A DNA stretch of 38,430 nt, from the IMG/VR virus record IMGVR_UViG_3300025647_006322, positions 1-38,430 of that record; one strand, written 5' to 3'. Below, piece by piece: positions 14,801 through 22,700 of this stretch (position 1 is the first letter of the stretch; every line of letters starts with the position of its first letter). The DNA comes from a virus. The translations under genes were made by a program, and so were the position numbers. Under the pieces are notes generated by a model, which was not told where the DNA came from, ran no database searches, and worked only from the letters and a program-made list of their open reading frames with translations.

Positions 14801-16008
14801 GTTCCAGTAAATGTAGTTCCATCAAATGTAGTTCCCGTAAAAGTAGTTCCATTAAAACTTGTTGCAGAAATATTTGTATCTGACATTGTAATGCCAGAAC
14901 CAACTGCCAACCTTACTCCACTTTGGAATTCAGTAGTTCCAACACCAAGAGCATAGTTAATTAAAAATGCATCAGTTCCTAATCCACTAAATGCTCCAGC
15001 TCGATACCATTGTATCTTTTTATATGTTACTGGAAGAGTTTCAATTCCAGCAATAACTAAATCAACTAAAGGTGTTCCTTCTGTAGAAGCAATGGCAATA
15101 CCACCACTATTAGCAGTAATATCTGTAGACGCATCATCACCATCAATATTTGTCGTATATCCGACAATAACATCTGGGTTTGTAGTTCTCAGAATTGTTT
15201 CGGTGACAAAAGCAGTTGTTCCACCAAGAGTAATATTTCCAGATACATTCAAATTTGAATTGACCTGCAAATCTCCAGCAATTGTCGGATTTCCAGGTAT
15301 TGATGTATTATTGGCTAGTGAAATTGTTGGTGTTGAACCTTCTCCAGTTCCACCAGTTACATCAATTTGACCAGCAGTTCCTGTAATAGAATCGACATAA
15401 TCACCAGTCGTATCCGATCCTAAACCAACTTGTGCAATAATTGTTGCACCAATTCCTGAAGAACTTGCAATTAATCCACTTCCAAAATTAACAATTGAAA
15501 CGCTATCCGCTGTTCCAACAGTAGATCCATCTTCTTGGATTGTAATACCACCAAAAGATCCAGAAGCAGCACTTACATCACTCCATATTGGAGCAGATCC
15601 ACTCCAAAGAATAATTTGACCAGTTGATGCTGAGCTAGCGTCTAAAAATGTTGTTGTATCTGCAGCAGATTGATATGGTATATCTCCAGTATCTCCTCCT
15701 TTTATATTTGTCGAAATACCTGCATCAGTTGCAAATCCTGCAAAAGAAGCATAAGTAGAGAATCCAGCTGTTGTTGCAAAAGCTGCTGCTTCTGCTGCTT
15801 TTGCATCAATGATATCAATAATATTTTCACCGTTTGCATAAATTGCAGTAGCACTTAAAATACCAGTAGAACCAAAAAATAAAATTGACGTTCCAATTCC
15901 AACAGTATACTGAGTCTCAGAAACTAGGGTATTAATTCCTATAAAGTTACTGTCTTCATCAAAGTTTAAAACCGACCCAAATTGAGAGAGCTCTCTGTTG
16001 TTAGTCAT
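11848..16008 (-). CDS. Large tail-fibre-like protein with C-terminal S74 chaperone (1386 aa)
   Basis: Residues 1-690 are beta-structured segments with fibre motifs (VGIGTSILFFGSTG, GNITLGGTTAFVTETILRTT), including a 40-residue duplicated segment (ETARNIGGVSFDG). Residues ~690-1270 hold two blocks of about 14 repeats of 17 residues each, each capped by QLLVGSGSTAWINGN- or LVVGAGGTSWIEGD-type segments. The last 91 residues are an intramolecular chaperone of the peptidase S74 type: SDRNLKTNI carries the Ser and Lys of the self-cleavage site (Ser near residue 1296), followed by RGVSFNWLENSKPAMGVIAD and a coiled-coil end. S74 domains fold trimeric fibres and then release themselves. It is probably a receptor-binding or side fibre. 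Confidence 0.85.
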   Translation of the reverse strand: MTNNRELSQFGSVLNFDEDSNFIGINTLVSETQYTVGIGTSILFFGSTGILSATAIYANGENIIDIIDAKAAEAAAFATTAGFSTYASFAGFATDAGISTNIKGGDTGDIPYQSAADTTTFLDASSASTGQIILWSGSAPIWSDVSAASGSFGGITIQEDGSTVGTADSVSIVNFGSGLIASSSGIGATIIAQVGLGSDTTGDYVDSITGTAGQIDVTGGTGEGSTPTISLANNTSIPGNPTIAGDLQVNSNLNVSGNITLGGTTAFVTETILRTTNPDVIVGYTTNIDGDDASTDITANSGGIAIASTEGTPLVDLVIAGIETLPVTYKKIQWYRAGAFSGLGTDAFLINYALGVGTTEFQSGVRLAVGSGITMSDTNISATSFNGTTFTGTTFDGTTFTGTANAVSNSLTKGNYVTYSSGTTYNGSAAITIGVDATSANTGDKIVVRDSGGNFSAGVITATTFDGNAGTATSLATARNIGGVSFDGTADIDLPGVNTSGNQDTSGNAATATALETARNIGGVSFDGTGDIDLPGVNTSGNQDTSGNAATATNAGLATDLSINATNELVLQTGNNATSTLTNGTSGYLLQSNGSGSSPTWVNSATFSVSSASTTTDVIGGIASVTQLSVSGVSTLGTVEVSSGIITAASGIVTYYGDGQYLTGLGFKEDSDFNLFAGSNSGGGYDPAVNQGRFNVAIGYSAAYNLNEGDSNVFLGRYSGFCNTDGCYNVFSGHQSGYRVTTGNNNISLGFCAGYGSVDSTGSYNIFLGNCAAYSITSGASNIVLGNCAGHNLTTGDSNVFIGCKSGYNHTAFGNNVFLGTQAGECSNASQINVLIGAAAGQGINDGSRNVMLGSRSGTNINNGSSNTFVGDDSGCLSVDACFNTFLGRQSGLRNTSGNSNVFLGCGAGCLNCTGSNNVYLGNNGGSLNFPILNGSNQLLVGSGSTAWINGNCDYNVGINSTAPQEKLSVIGKIHLDNTCGSVFLGQGNHQSGTSGSFDVAIGCNAMRCFNGTSSCSVAIGYQSMCCVQASSNSIAIGNGAAICSFCNSDSIFMGTCVGGDCVSNTCGSIYIGACAGRGDTGCSTNTGTNNIFLGTLTGSNNFVSVSNVFIGDCAGAGSANSINNGNCNIFVGKQAGCNICTGDHNIALGTLSGCGTSSGWAGSNNIFLGNNSGRQIDEGNYNIAIGRCAGYTNQDGCCNTFLGFDAGLLTTGSRNTFLGSCAGKDHTSGSGNVIIGDQMKQAWSKTGDHQLVVGAGGTSWIEGDSSFNVGIGTALPTTKLQVIGEVTATDFNTTSDRNLKTNIATISDPILKINQLRGVSFNWLENSKPAMGVIADEVQEIIPEIVNDTDPKTVNYNGLIGLLIEVVKDQQSQINELRDQLSKLN
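12240..13935 (-). repeat. Two blocks of the 17-residue repeat, about 28 units
   Basis: Two blocks of roughly 14 units in the 1386-residue protein are separated by a cap segment (GSTAWINGNCDYNVGINSTA). Representative units are NVFLGRYSGFCNTDGCY and NIFLGNCAAYSITSGAS. Cysteines are frequent. Bounds are approximate. Confidence 0.8.
14351..14580 (-). repeat. Tandem 120-base duplication inside a fibre gene
   Basis: 14351-14460 and 14471-14580 are nearly identical with a period of exactly 120 bases, coding twice for a segment containing SGNQDTSGNAATATALETAR-like and NIGGVSFDG sequence. Only a few bases differ (such as TCAATGTCTCCTG versus TCAATATCAGCAG on the plus strand), which suggests recent duplication or gene conversion. 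Confidence 0.9.
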
Positions 16009-16046
16009 CGCTTAAAATATCGTACTTTTTTGGTTATCTATAAAGA

Positions 16047-16054
16047 TATTTATG
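16047..16054 (-). promoter_or_regulatory. Late-promoter-like motif CATAAATA
   Basis: CATAAATA on the minus strand lies in the 55-base gap between the first FG-GAP gene and the 1386-residue fibre gene, about 40 bases before that gene's ATG. It is the same octamer as at 5299 and 25790. Confidence 0.45.
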
Positions 16055-16063
16055 TGAAAGGTA

Positions 16064-17302
16064 TTATCCATATTGAAGATCAATTGCATCATAAAGAGTG
16101 TAAACCTGTGGAGTATCATAAATGTATGCTGATCCTTGATTATTAAAACCAATATTATCAAGACGAGCACCAACAACGATCTTACCGGATCCTGCTGCGA
16201 CTGAGTATCCAAAATTATCACCAGAAGCACCATTAGAGGCAGTAATAATTTCTAGTTGATTGCCATCTAGATCATAAATGTATGCTGCTCCTTTATTGGA
16301 ATTAACATCCCCACTACAACCAACAACGATCCTACCGGATCCTACTGCGACTGGCCATCCAAATTTATCATCAGCAGAACCATCAGAAGCAGTTATTTTA
16401 ACTTCATTGGTTCCATCTAGATTATAAATGTATGCTGAACCAGAATCACTACCATTATCATTATCAAAAGGAGCACCAACAACGATCCTACCGGATCCTA
16501 CTGCGACTGATCTTCCAAATTGATCACCAGCAAAATTATCAGAAGCAGTTATTTTAACTTCATTGGTTCCATCTAGATCATAAATGTATGCTGATCCAGA
16601 GGCACTACCATTATCATCATCACCATAAGAACCAACAACAATTTTACCGGATCCTACTGCGACTGAAAATCCAAAAAAATCACTAGCAGCACCATCAGAT
16701 GCTCTGATTTTAACTTCATTGGTTCCATCTAGATCATAAATGTATGCTGATCCAGAGGCATTACCATTATCATCATCAAAAAATGCACCAACAACAATTT
16801 TACCGGATCCTACTGCGACTGACCATCCAAAATAATCACCAGCAGTACCATCAGAGGCAGTAATAATTCCTAATTGGTTACCATTTAGGTCAAAGATGTA
16901 TGCTGATCCAGTTAAATTACCATTATAATCATCACCATAAGCACCAACAACAATCCTACCGGATCCTACTGCGACTGACCATCCAAAATTATCACCACCA
17001 GCACCATCAGAAGCAAGTATTTTTTTATTCTCAGTAGTTCCAATACCAGCATTGATATTATAAATGTATGCTGATCCAGAACCAGCACCATTATCATCAT
17101 CAGCATAAGCACCAACAACGATCCTACCGGATCCTACTGCAACTGAGTTTCCAAAATAATCATCATCAGCAGCATCAGATGCTTTAATTTTAAACTCATT
17201 TGATGGAATAGTAGTTACATCACCACTTTCCCACATATAAGGAACACCATTATCAGTATATGCTGCTCTGATAGCAGTTCCTACACCAACTTTGAAAGTC
17301 AT
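16064..17302 (-). CDS. Seven-bladed FG-GAP beta-propeller protein A (412 aa)
   Basis: After a short lead (MTFKVGVGTAIRAAYTDNG) there are seven repeats of about 50-53 residues, each with the core x-ASDG-x-x-x-D-x-FG-x-SVAVGSG[RK]IVVGA followed by GSAYIYDLDG. This is the FG-GAP pattern of integrin-alpha-type propellers, and seven copies close a ring. Five inter-strand loops have DDDNG-type acidic stretches before SGSAY, resembling calcium sites. The end (QVYTLYDAIDLQYG) differs from its two neighbours. It lies four bases downstream of protein B. A role as a virion adhesin or fibre-associated domain is inferred from the location. Confidence 0.85.
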   Translation of the reverse strand: MTFKVGVGTAIRAAYTDNGVPYMWESGDVTTIPSNEFKIKASDAADDDYFGNSVAVGSGRIVVGAYADDDNGAGSGSAYIYNINAGIGTTENKKILASDGAGGDNFGWSVAVGSGRIVVGAYGDDYNGNLTGSAYIFDLNGNQLGIITASDGTAGDYFGWSVAVGSGKIVVGAFFDDDNGNASGSAYIYDLDGTNEVKIRASDGAASDFFGFSVAVGSGKIVVGSYGDDDNGSASGSAYIYDLDGTNEVKITASDNFAGDQFGRSVAVGSGRIVVGAPFDNDNGSDSGSAYIYNLDGTNEVKITASDGSADDKFGWPVAVGSGRIVVGCSGDVNSNKGAAYIYDLDGNQLEIITASNGASGDNFGYSVAAGSGKIVVGARLDNIGFNNQGSAYIYDTPQVYTLYDAIDLQYG

Positions 17303-17305
17303 TTA

Positions 17306-18535
17306 TTATCTCCCATCTAGTTGATCTAAAAAATGTGTTTGTTTTGGAGTATCATAAATGTAAGCTGATCCTTGAGTATTAACTGCAACATCTCTAGAAC
17401 CAACAACAATTTTACCGGATCCTACTGCGACTGATTGTCCAAAATAATCACTAGCAGCACCATTAGAAGCAGTAATAATTCCTAGTTGATTGCCATCAAG
17501 ATCAAAGATGTATGCTGATCCTTGATTATTATTAGAACCAATATCATCATAACGAGCACCAACAACGATTCTACCGTTTCCTACTGCAACTGAGATTCCA
17601 AAATTATCACCAGGATTACCATCAGAAGCAGTAATAATTCCTAATTGATTACCATTTAGGTCAAAGATGTATGCTGATCCCTGATTACCATTAGAACCAA
17701 CATCATGACTATAAGCACCAACAACGATCCTACCACATCCCACTGCGACTGAGTTTCCAAAAAGATCTGTAGCACTACCATCAGAAGCAGTAATAATTCC
17801 TAATTGGTTACCATTTAGGTCAAAGATGTATGCTGATCCTTGAGCAACATTAGAACCAACATCATCAGCAATAGCACCAACAACGATCCTACCGGATCCT
17901 ACTGCAACTGAGAATCCAAAAAAATCACCAGCAGCACCATCAGAAGCAGTAATAATTCCTAGTTGATTACCATTAAGGTCAAAGATGTATGCTGATCCTT
18001 GAGCATTATTAGAACCAACATCATCAGAAGGAGCTCCAACAACGATCCTACCGGATCCTACTGCAACTGAGTATCCAAATTCACCACCAGCAGCAACATC
18101 AGAAGCAGTAATAATTCCTAGTTGATTGCCATTAAGATCAAAGATGTATGCTGATCCTTGATTATTATTTTGAGAAGCACCAACAACGATCCTACCGGAT
18201 CCTGCTGCAACTGAGTCTCCAAAATGATCATTAGCAGCACCATCAGAAGCAAGTATTTTTTTATTCTCAGTAGTTCCAATACCAGCATTGATATCATAAA
18301 TGTATGCTGATCCTTGATCAGCATTAGAACCAACAACATCATTACGAGCACCAACAACGATCTTACCGGATCCTACTGCAACTGAGGCTCCAAAATCATC
18401 CCCAGCAGCACCATCAGAAGCAGTTATAATGCCAACCTCAGAAGAATAGATATTCGTACTAAACCCAGTTGTTCCTATAAAAAAAGAATTGTTATCAACG
18501 ATAATACTATTATTCGTTTTAAATGCAAAAGACAT
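17306..18535 (-). CDS. Seven-bladed FG-GAP beta-propeller protein B (409 aa)
   Basis: A distinct N-terminus (MSFAFKTNNSIIVDNNSFFI) is followed by seven blades of the form IITASDGAAGDFFGFSVAVG, then SGRIVVGA and GSAYIFDLNGNQLG. In this member most loops read DDVGSNxxQGSAY rather than the DDDNG acidic loop of protein A, so calcium binding may be weaker or differently arranged. One blade has Cys (AVGCGRIVVGAY). The end is TPKQTHFLDQLDGR. A perfect TATAAATA late motif lies 18 bases before the ATG. It is the middle of three tandem paralogues. Confidence 0.85.
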   Translation of the reverse strand: MSFAFKTNNSIIVDNNSFFIGTTGFSTNIYSSEVGIITASDGAAGDDFGASVAVGSGKIVVGARNDVVGSNADQGSAYIYDINAGIGTTENKKILASDGAANDHFGDSVAAGSGRIVVGASQNNNQGSAYIFDLNGNQLGIITASDVAAGGEFGYSVAVGSGRIVVGAPSDDVGSNNAQGSAYIFDLNGNQLGIITASDGAAGDFFGFSVAVGSGRIVVGAIADDVGSNVAQGSAYIFDLNGNQLGIITASDGSATDLFGNSVAVGCGRIVVGAYSHDVGSNGNQGSAYIFDLNGNQLGIITASDGNPGDNFGISVAVGNGRIVVGARYDDIGSNNNQGSAYIFDLDGNQLGIITASNGAASDYFGQSVAVGSGKIVVGSRDVAVNTQGSAYIYDTPKQTHFLDQLDGR

Positions 18536-18548
18536 ACTTCACATTTTT

Positions 18549-19787
18549 CTAGTATTTATAGGTTTCCAAGATCTCATCAAAATATGAACTTTGATCTTGT
18601 GGTAAATTAAAAATGTATGCTGATCCAGATTCATTACCATTGTCATCATCACGAGAAGCACCAACAACGATCCTACCAGATCCTGCTGCAACTGAGTATC
18701 CAAACCAGTCAACAGCAGCACCATCAGAAGCAGTTATTTTAACTTCATTGGTTCCATCTAGATCATAAATGTATGCTGATCCAGATGCACCACCATTATC
18801 ATCATCAGCATAAGCACCAACAACGATCTTACTGGATCCTACTGCAACTGATCTTCCAAAATTATCATTAGCAGCACCATCAGAAGCAGTAATAATTCCT
18901 AATTGATTACCATTTAGGTCAAAGATGTATGCTGATCCTTGATTATTATTAGATCCAATATCATTAAAAGGAGAGCTAACAACGATCCTACCGCTTCCTA
19001 ATGCAACTGAGAATCCAAATTGATCATCAGCAGCACCATCAGAAGCAGTAATAATTCCTAATTGATTACCATTTAGGTCAAAGATGTATGCTGATCCTTG
19101 ATTATTATTAGAACCAACCTCATGAAAAGGAGCACCAACAACAATTCTTCCATTTCCTACTGCAACTGAATATCCAAAAGAATCACCATTAGCACCATCA
19201 GAAGCAGTAATAATTCCTAATTGATTACCATCAAGATCAAAGACGTATGCCGATCCCTGATTAACATTAGAACCAACATCATCAAGATAAGCACCAACAA
19301 CGATCCTACCACATCCTACTGCAACTGACGATCCAAAACGATCATCAGCAGCACCATTAGAAGCAGTAATAATTCCTAATTGATTGCCATCAAGGTCAAA
19401 GATGTATGCTGATCCTTGATTAAGATTAGAACCAATATCATCATTACGAGCACCAATAACGATTCTACCGTTTCCTACTGCGACTGAGAATCCAAATTGA
19501 TCATCAGCAGCACCATCAGAAGCAGTAATAATTCCTAATTGGTTACCATTAAGATCAAAGATGTATGCTGATCCTTGATCAGCATTAGAACCAACATTAT
19601 GACCATAAGCACCAGCAACGATCCTACCGGATCCTACTGCGACTGAGTATCCAAAAAAATCATTAGCAGCACCATCAGAAGCAAGTATTTTTTTATTCTC
19701 AGTAGTTCCAACTCCAACTCTAGAAAAAGACTCATGAACATAAGTTCCATAATCAATAACAGTTGTAACTCCAACTTTAAAAGTCAT
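18549..19787 (-). CDS. Seven-bladed FG-GAP beta-propeller protein C (412 aa)
   Basis: It begins MTFKVGVTTVIDYGTYVHES, sharing MTFKVGV with protein A, and has seven blades (such as IITASDGAADDQFGFSVAVG then NGRIVIGA). Blades 1-5 carry QGSAYIFDLNG-type loops, as in protein B, and blades 6-7 carry DDDNG loops, as in protein A, so the protein looks like a mosaic of the two. The end is LPQDQSSYFDEILETYKY. It follows the 1987-residue fibre gene by four bases, so it is probably co-expressed with it and may bind to or cap that fibre. Its last codons contain the late motif of protein B. Confidence 0.85.
   Translation of the reverse strand: MTFKVGVTTVIDYGTYVHESFSRVGVGTTENKKILASDGAANDFFGYSVAVGSGRIVAGAYGHNVGSNADQGSAYIFDLNGNQLGIITASDGAADDQFGFSVAVGNGRIVIGARNDDIGSNLNQGSAYIFDLDGNQLGIITASNGAADDRFGSSVAVGCGRIVVGAYLDDVGSNVNQGSAYVFDLDGNQLGIITASDGANGDSFGYSVAVGNGRIVVGAPFHEVGSNNNQGSAYIFDLNGNQLGIITASDGAADDQFGFSVALGSGRIVVSSPFNDIGSNNNQGSAYIFDLNGNQLGIITASDGAANDNFGRSVAVGSSKIVVGAYADDDNGGASGSAYIYDLDGTNEVKITASDGAAVDWFGYSVAAGSGRIVVGASRDDDNGNESGSAYIFNLPQDQSSYFDEILETYKY
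18553..18560 (-). promoter_or_regulatory. T4-type late promoter TATAAATA
   Basis: CTATAAATAC on the minus strand contains the perfect T4 late octamer. It lies in the 3' end of propeller gene C, 18 bases before the ATG of propeller gene B, a normal spacing for a late start. Confidence 0.65.
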
Positions 19788-19791
19788 TTTT

Positions 19792-22700
19792 TCAACCTCT
19801 CAGTTCGTTAACTTGATTTTGCAGATCCTTGATTGCTTCAACCAACAATCCAACCAAATTTCCATAAGATACTGATTTTGTTCCATCACTTGCAGTATTT
19901 ACAACTTCTGGAATGATTTGTTCAACGTCTTGTGCAACCAATCCAATTGATGGTTTATCATTATCTACCCAATCAAATCTAACACCTTCAAGTTGCTTCA
20001 CAAGTTCGGATGCATTTTCAATTGGTCTAATGTTCTTCTTCTTACTTCTATCAGAAGTTGATGTTACAGAAAGAGCAGAAAGATTTCCTGGCATTGTAAC
20101 ATCATAAGAACTATCACCAGTAATCCAATTAGTGGATCCAGCACCAATTGCTAATTGATTACTTCCATTTATAATAGGAAGATTTCTTGCACCAATAACA
20201 ACGTTTAAATTTCCAGTGCAATTGTCCTCTCCTGCATTTCGACCAATGAAGATATTACCACATCCAGTGGTGTTGTTGCATCCTGCTTGATAACCAAAGA
20301 AGTTATTATAACATCCAGAGGTGTTGCATAATCCTGCAAAATATCCAATGAAGTTATTATAATCTCCATTATTGTAGAATCCTGCTTTATTACCAAAGAA
20401 GTTATTAGCATTTCCCAAGCAGCTCTTGTATCCTGCACACGCACCAAAGAAGTTATTACAAGATCCAGTGGTGGTGAATCTTCCTGCTCCATCACCAATA
20501 AAGTTATTTTTATCTCCAGTGGTGTTGCAGTATCCTGCAGAAAAACCAATGAAGTTATTATAACATCCAGTAGTGTTGCTGTATCCTGCGTCTCGACCTA
20601 AAAAGTTATTATAACATCCAGTGGTGTTGTTTCTTCCTGCACAACTACCAATGAAGTTATTATAACATCCAGTAGTGTTGTCGCATCCTGCACGATTACC
20701 AAAGAAGTTATTACAAGATCCAGTGGTGTTGCATAGACCTGCAGAAGAACCAATGAAGTTATTATTATCTCCGGTATTGCAGTATCCTGCACTATTACCA
20801 AAGAAGTTATTATAATTTCCATCAGTGTTGCAGTATCCTGCAAATAAACCAAGGAAGTTATTATGGGATCCAGTGGTGTTTATACTTCCTGCTCGACAAC
20901 CAATGAAGGTATTATGACATCCAGTTCTGTTCTCATATCCTGCACAGAAACCTAAGAAGTTATTATGGGATCCAGTGGTGTTAGAGAATCCTGATAGATA
21001 GCCAATGAAGTTATTACAAGATCCAGTGGTGTTGCAATATCCTGCAAATAAACCAAAGAAGTTATTATAAGATCCACTTTCGTTATTTGTTCCTGCTTGA
21101 TTACCTAAGAAGTTATTATAACCTCCAGTGATATTGGAGGATCCTGCATAGTCACCTAAGAAGTTATTATTACCTCCAATGGTGTTGCATCTTCCTGCAT
21201 TTCGACCTAAGAAGTTATTATAATTTCCAGTGGTGTTGGAGTATCCTGCACATCGACCAATAAAGATATTATGATATGCAGTGGTAATATTTGCACCAGA
21301 ACTCTTACCTATCGCTACGTTATTGGATCCAGTAGTGTAATCAGATCTACTGGAGCTTCTACCAGCGTTTTCACCTAAGTAAATATTGTTGTCACCTCGG
21401 TTCCAGTATCCTGCTTCATTACCAATGGCGATTGAGTTGCTATTGGTTTGGTTACAGTATCCTGCTTGATTACCAAAGAAGTTATTATAACATCCACTGA
21501 TATTAAATCTTCCTGCATTATCACCAAAGAAGTTATTATAACATCCAGTGGTGTTGCAGTATCCTGCACATGATCCAATGAAGGTATTACAACCTCCAGA
21601 GGTGTTGTTGTATCCTGTTTGATTACCAAAGAAGTTATTATCACTTCCAGTGGTGTTGGATCTTCCTGCATTTCGACCAAAGAAGTTATTATAACATCCA
21701 GTGGTGTTGGAGAATCCTGCTAGTTGACCAAAGAAGTTATTATTACTTCCAGTGTCATTGTTTTGTCCTGCTTGGTTTCCAATGAAGTTATTATTACATC
21801 CAATACTGTTGCAGAATCCTGCTTGACTACCAAAGAAGTTATTATTACTTCCACTGTCGTTGGTTTTTCCTGCATTAGTTCCAAAGAAGTTATTATTACA
21901 TCCAGTGTCGTTGCTTCCTCCTGCACATAGACCTATGAAGTTATTAAGAGATCCAGTGGTGTTGCATTTTCCTGCACCACAACCAATGAAGTTATTATAA
22001 CATCCACTGGTGTTATAGTATCCTGCACATTGACCAATGAAGGTATTACAACCTCCAGTAGTAATATTTGCACCAGAACTCTTACCTATTGCTACGTTAT
22101 CAGTTCCAGTAGTGTTAGCAGTTCTAGTTAAGCTCCTACCAGCGTTTTCACCTAAGTAAATATTATTGTCACCTCGGTTCCAGAATCCTGCTTGACAACC
22201 AATGGCGATTGAGTTGCTATTGGTTTCGTTGCAGTATGCTGCACATTGACCAATGAAGTTATTATTACTTCCAGTGGTGTTATTGCATCCTGCTCTATGA
22301 CCTAAGAAGGTATTAAAACTTCCAGTAGTGTTGAATTTTCCTACTTGAGAACCAATGAAGTTATTTTGACTTCCAGTGGTGTTGCAGTATCCTGCATTAG
22401 CACCAATGAAGTTATTTGAACCTCCAGTGGTGTTGCAGTATCCTGCTCTTTGACCTATGAAGTTATTAAAACCTCCAGTGGTGTTGCCAAATCCTGCTTC
22501 ACCACCAATGAAGGTATTATAATCTCCAGTGGTGTTGCGAAATCCTGCACAACGACCAAAGAAATTATTAGAACATCCAGTGGTGTTGCAGTATCCTGCA
22601 TATAAACCAATGAAGTTATTAACAATTCCAGTAGTAATATTTGCACCAGAACTCTTACCTATTGCTACGTTATTGGATCCAGTAGTGCAAGCAGATCTAC

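Larger units (their letters stand above)
16090..19710 (-). repeat. DNA repeats of about 150-160 bases across three propeller genes (21 blades)
   Basis: Each blade is coded by a similar block. On the plus strand blocks such as ACCAACAACGATCCTACCGG plus ATCCTACTGC recur about every 150-160 bases, as does AAAGATGTATGCTGATCC. Blade DNA is close to identical within and between the three genes, which makes unequal recombination likely. Bounds are approximate. Confidence 0.88.
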
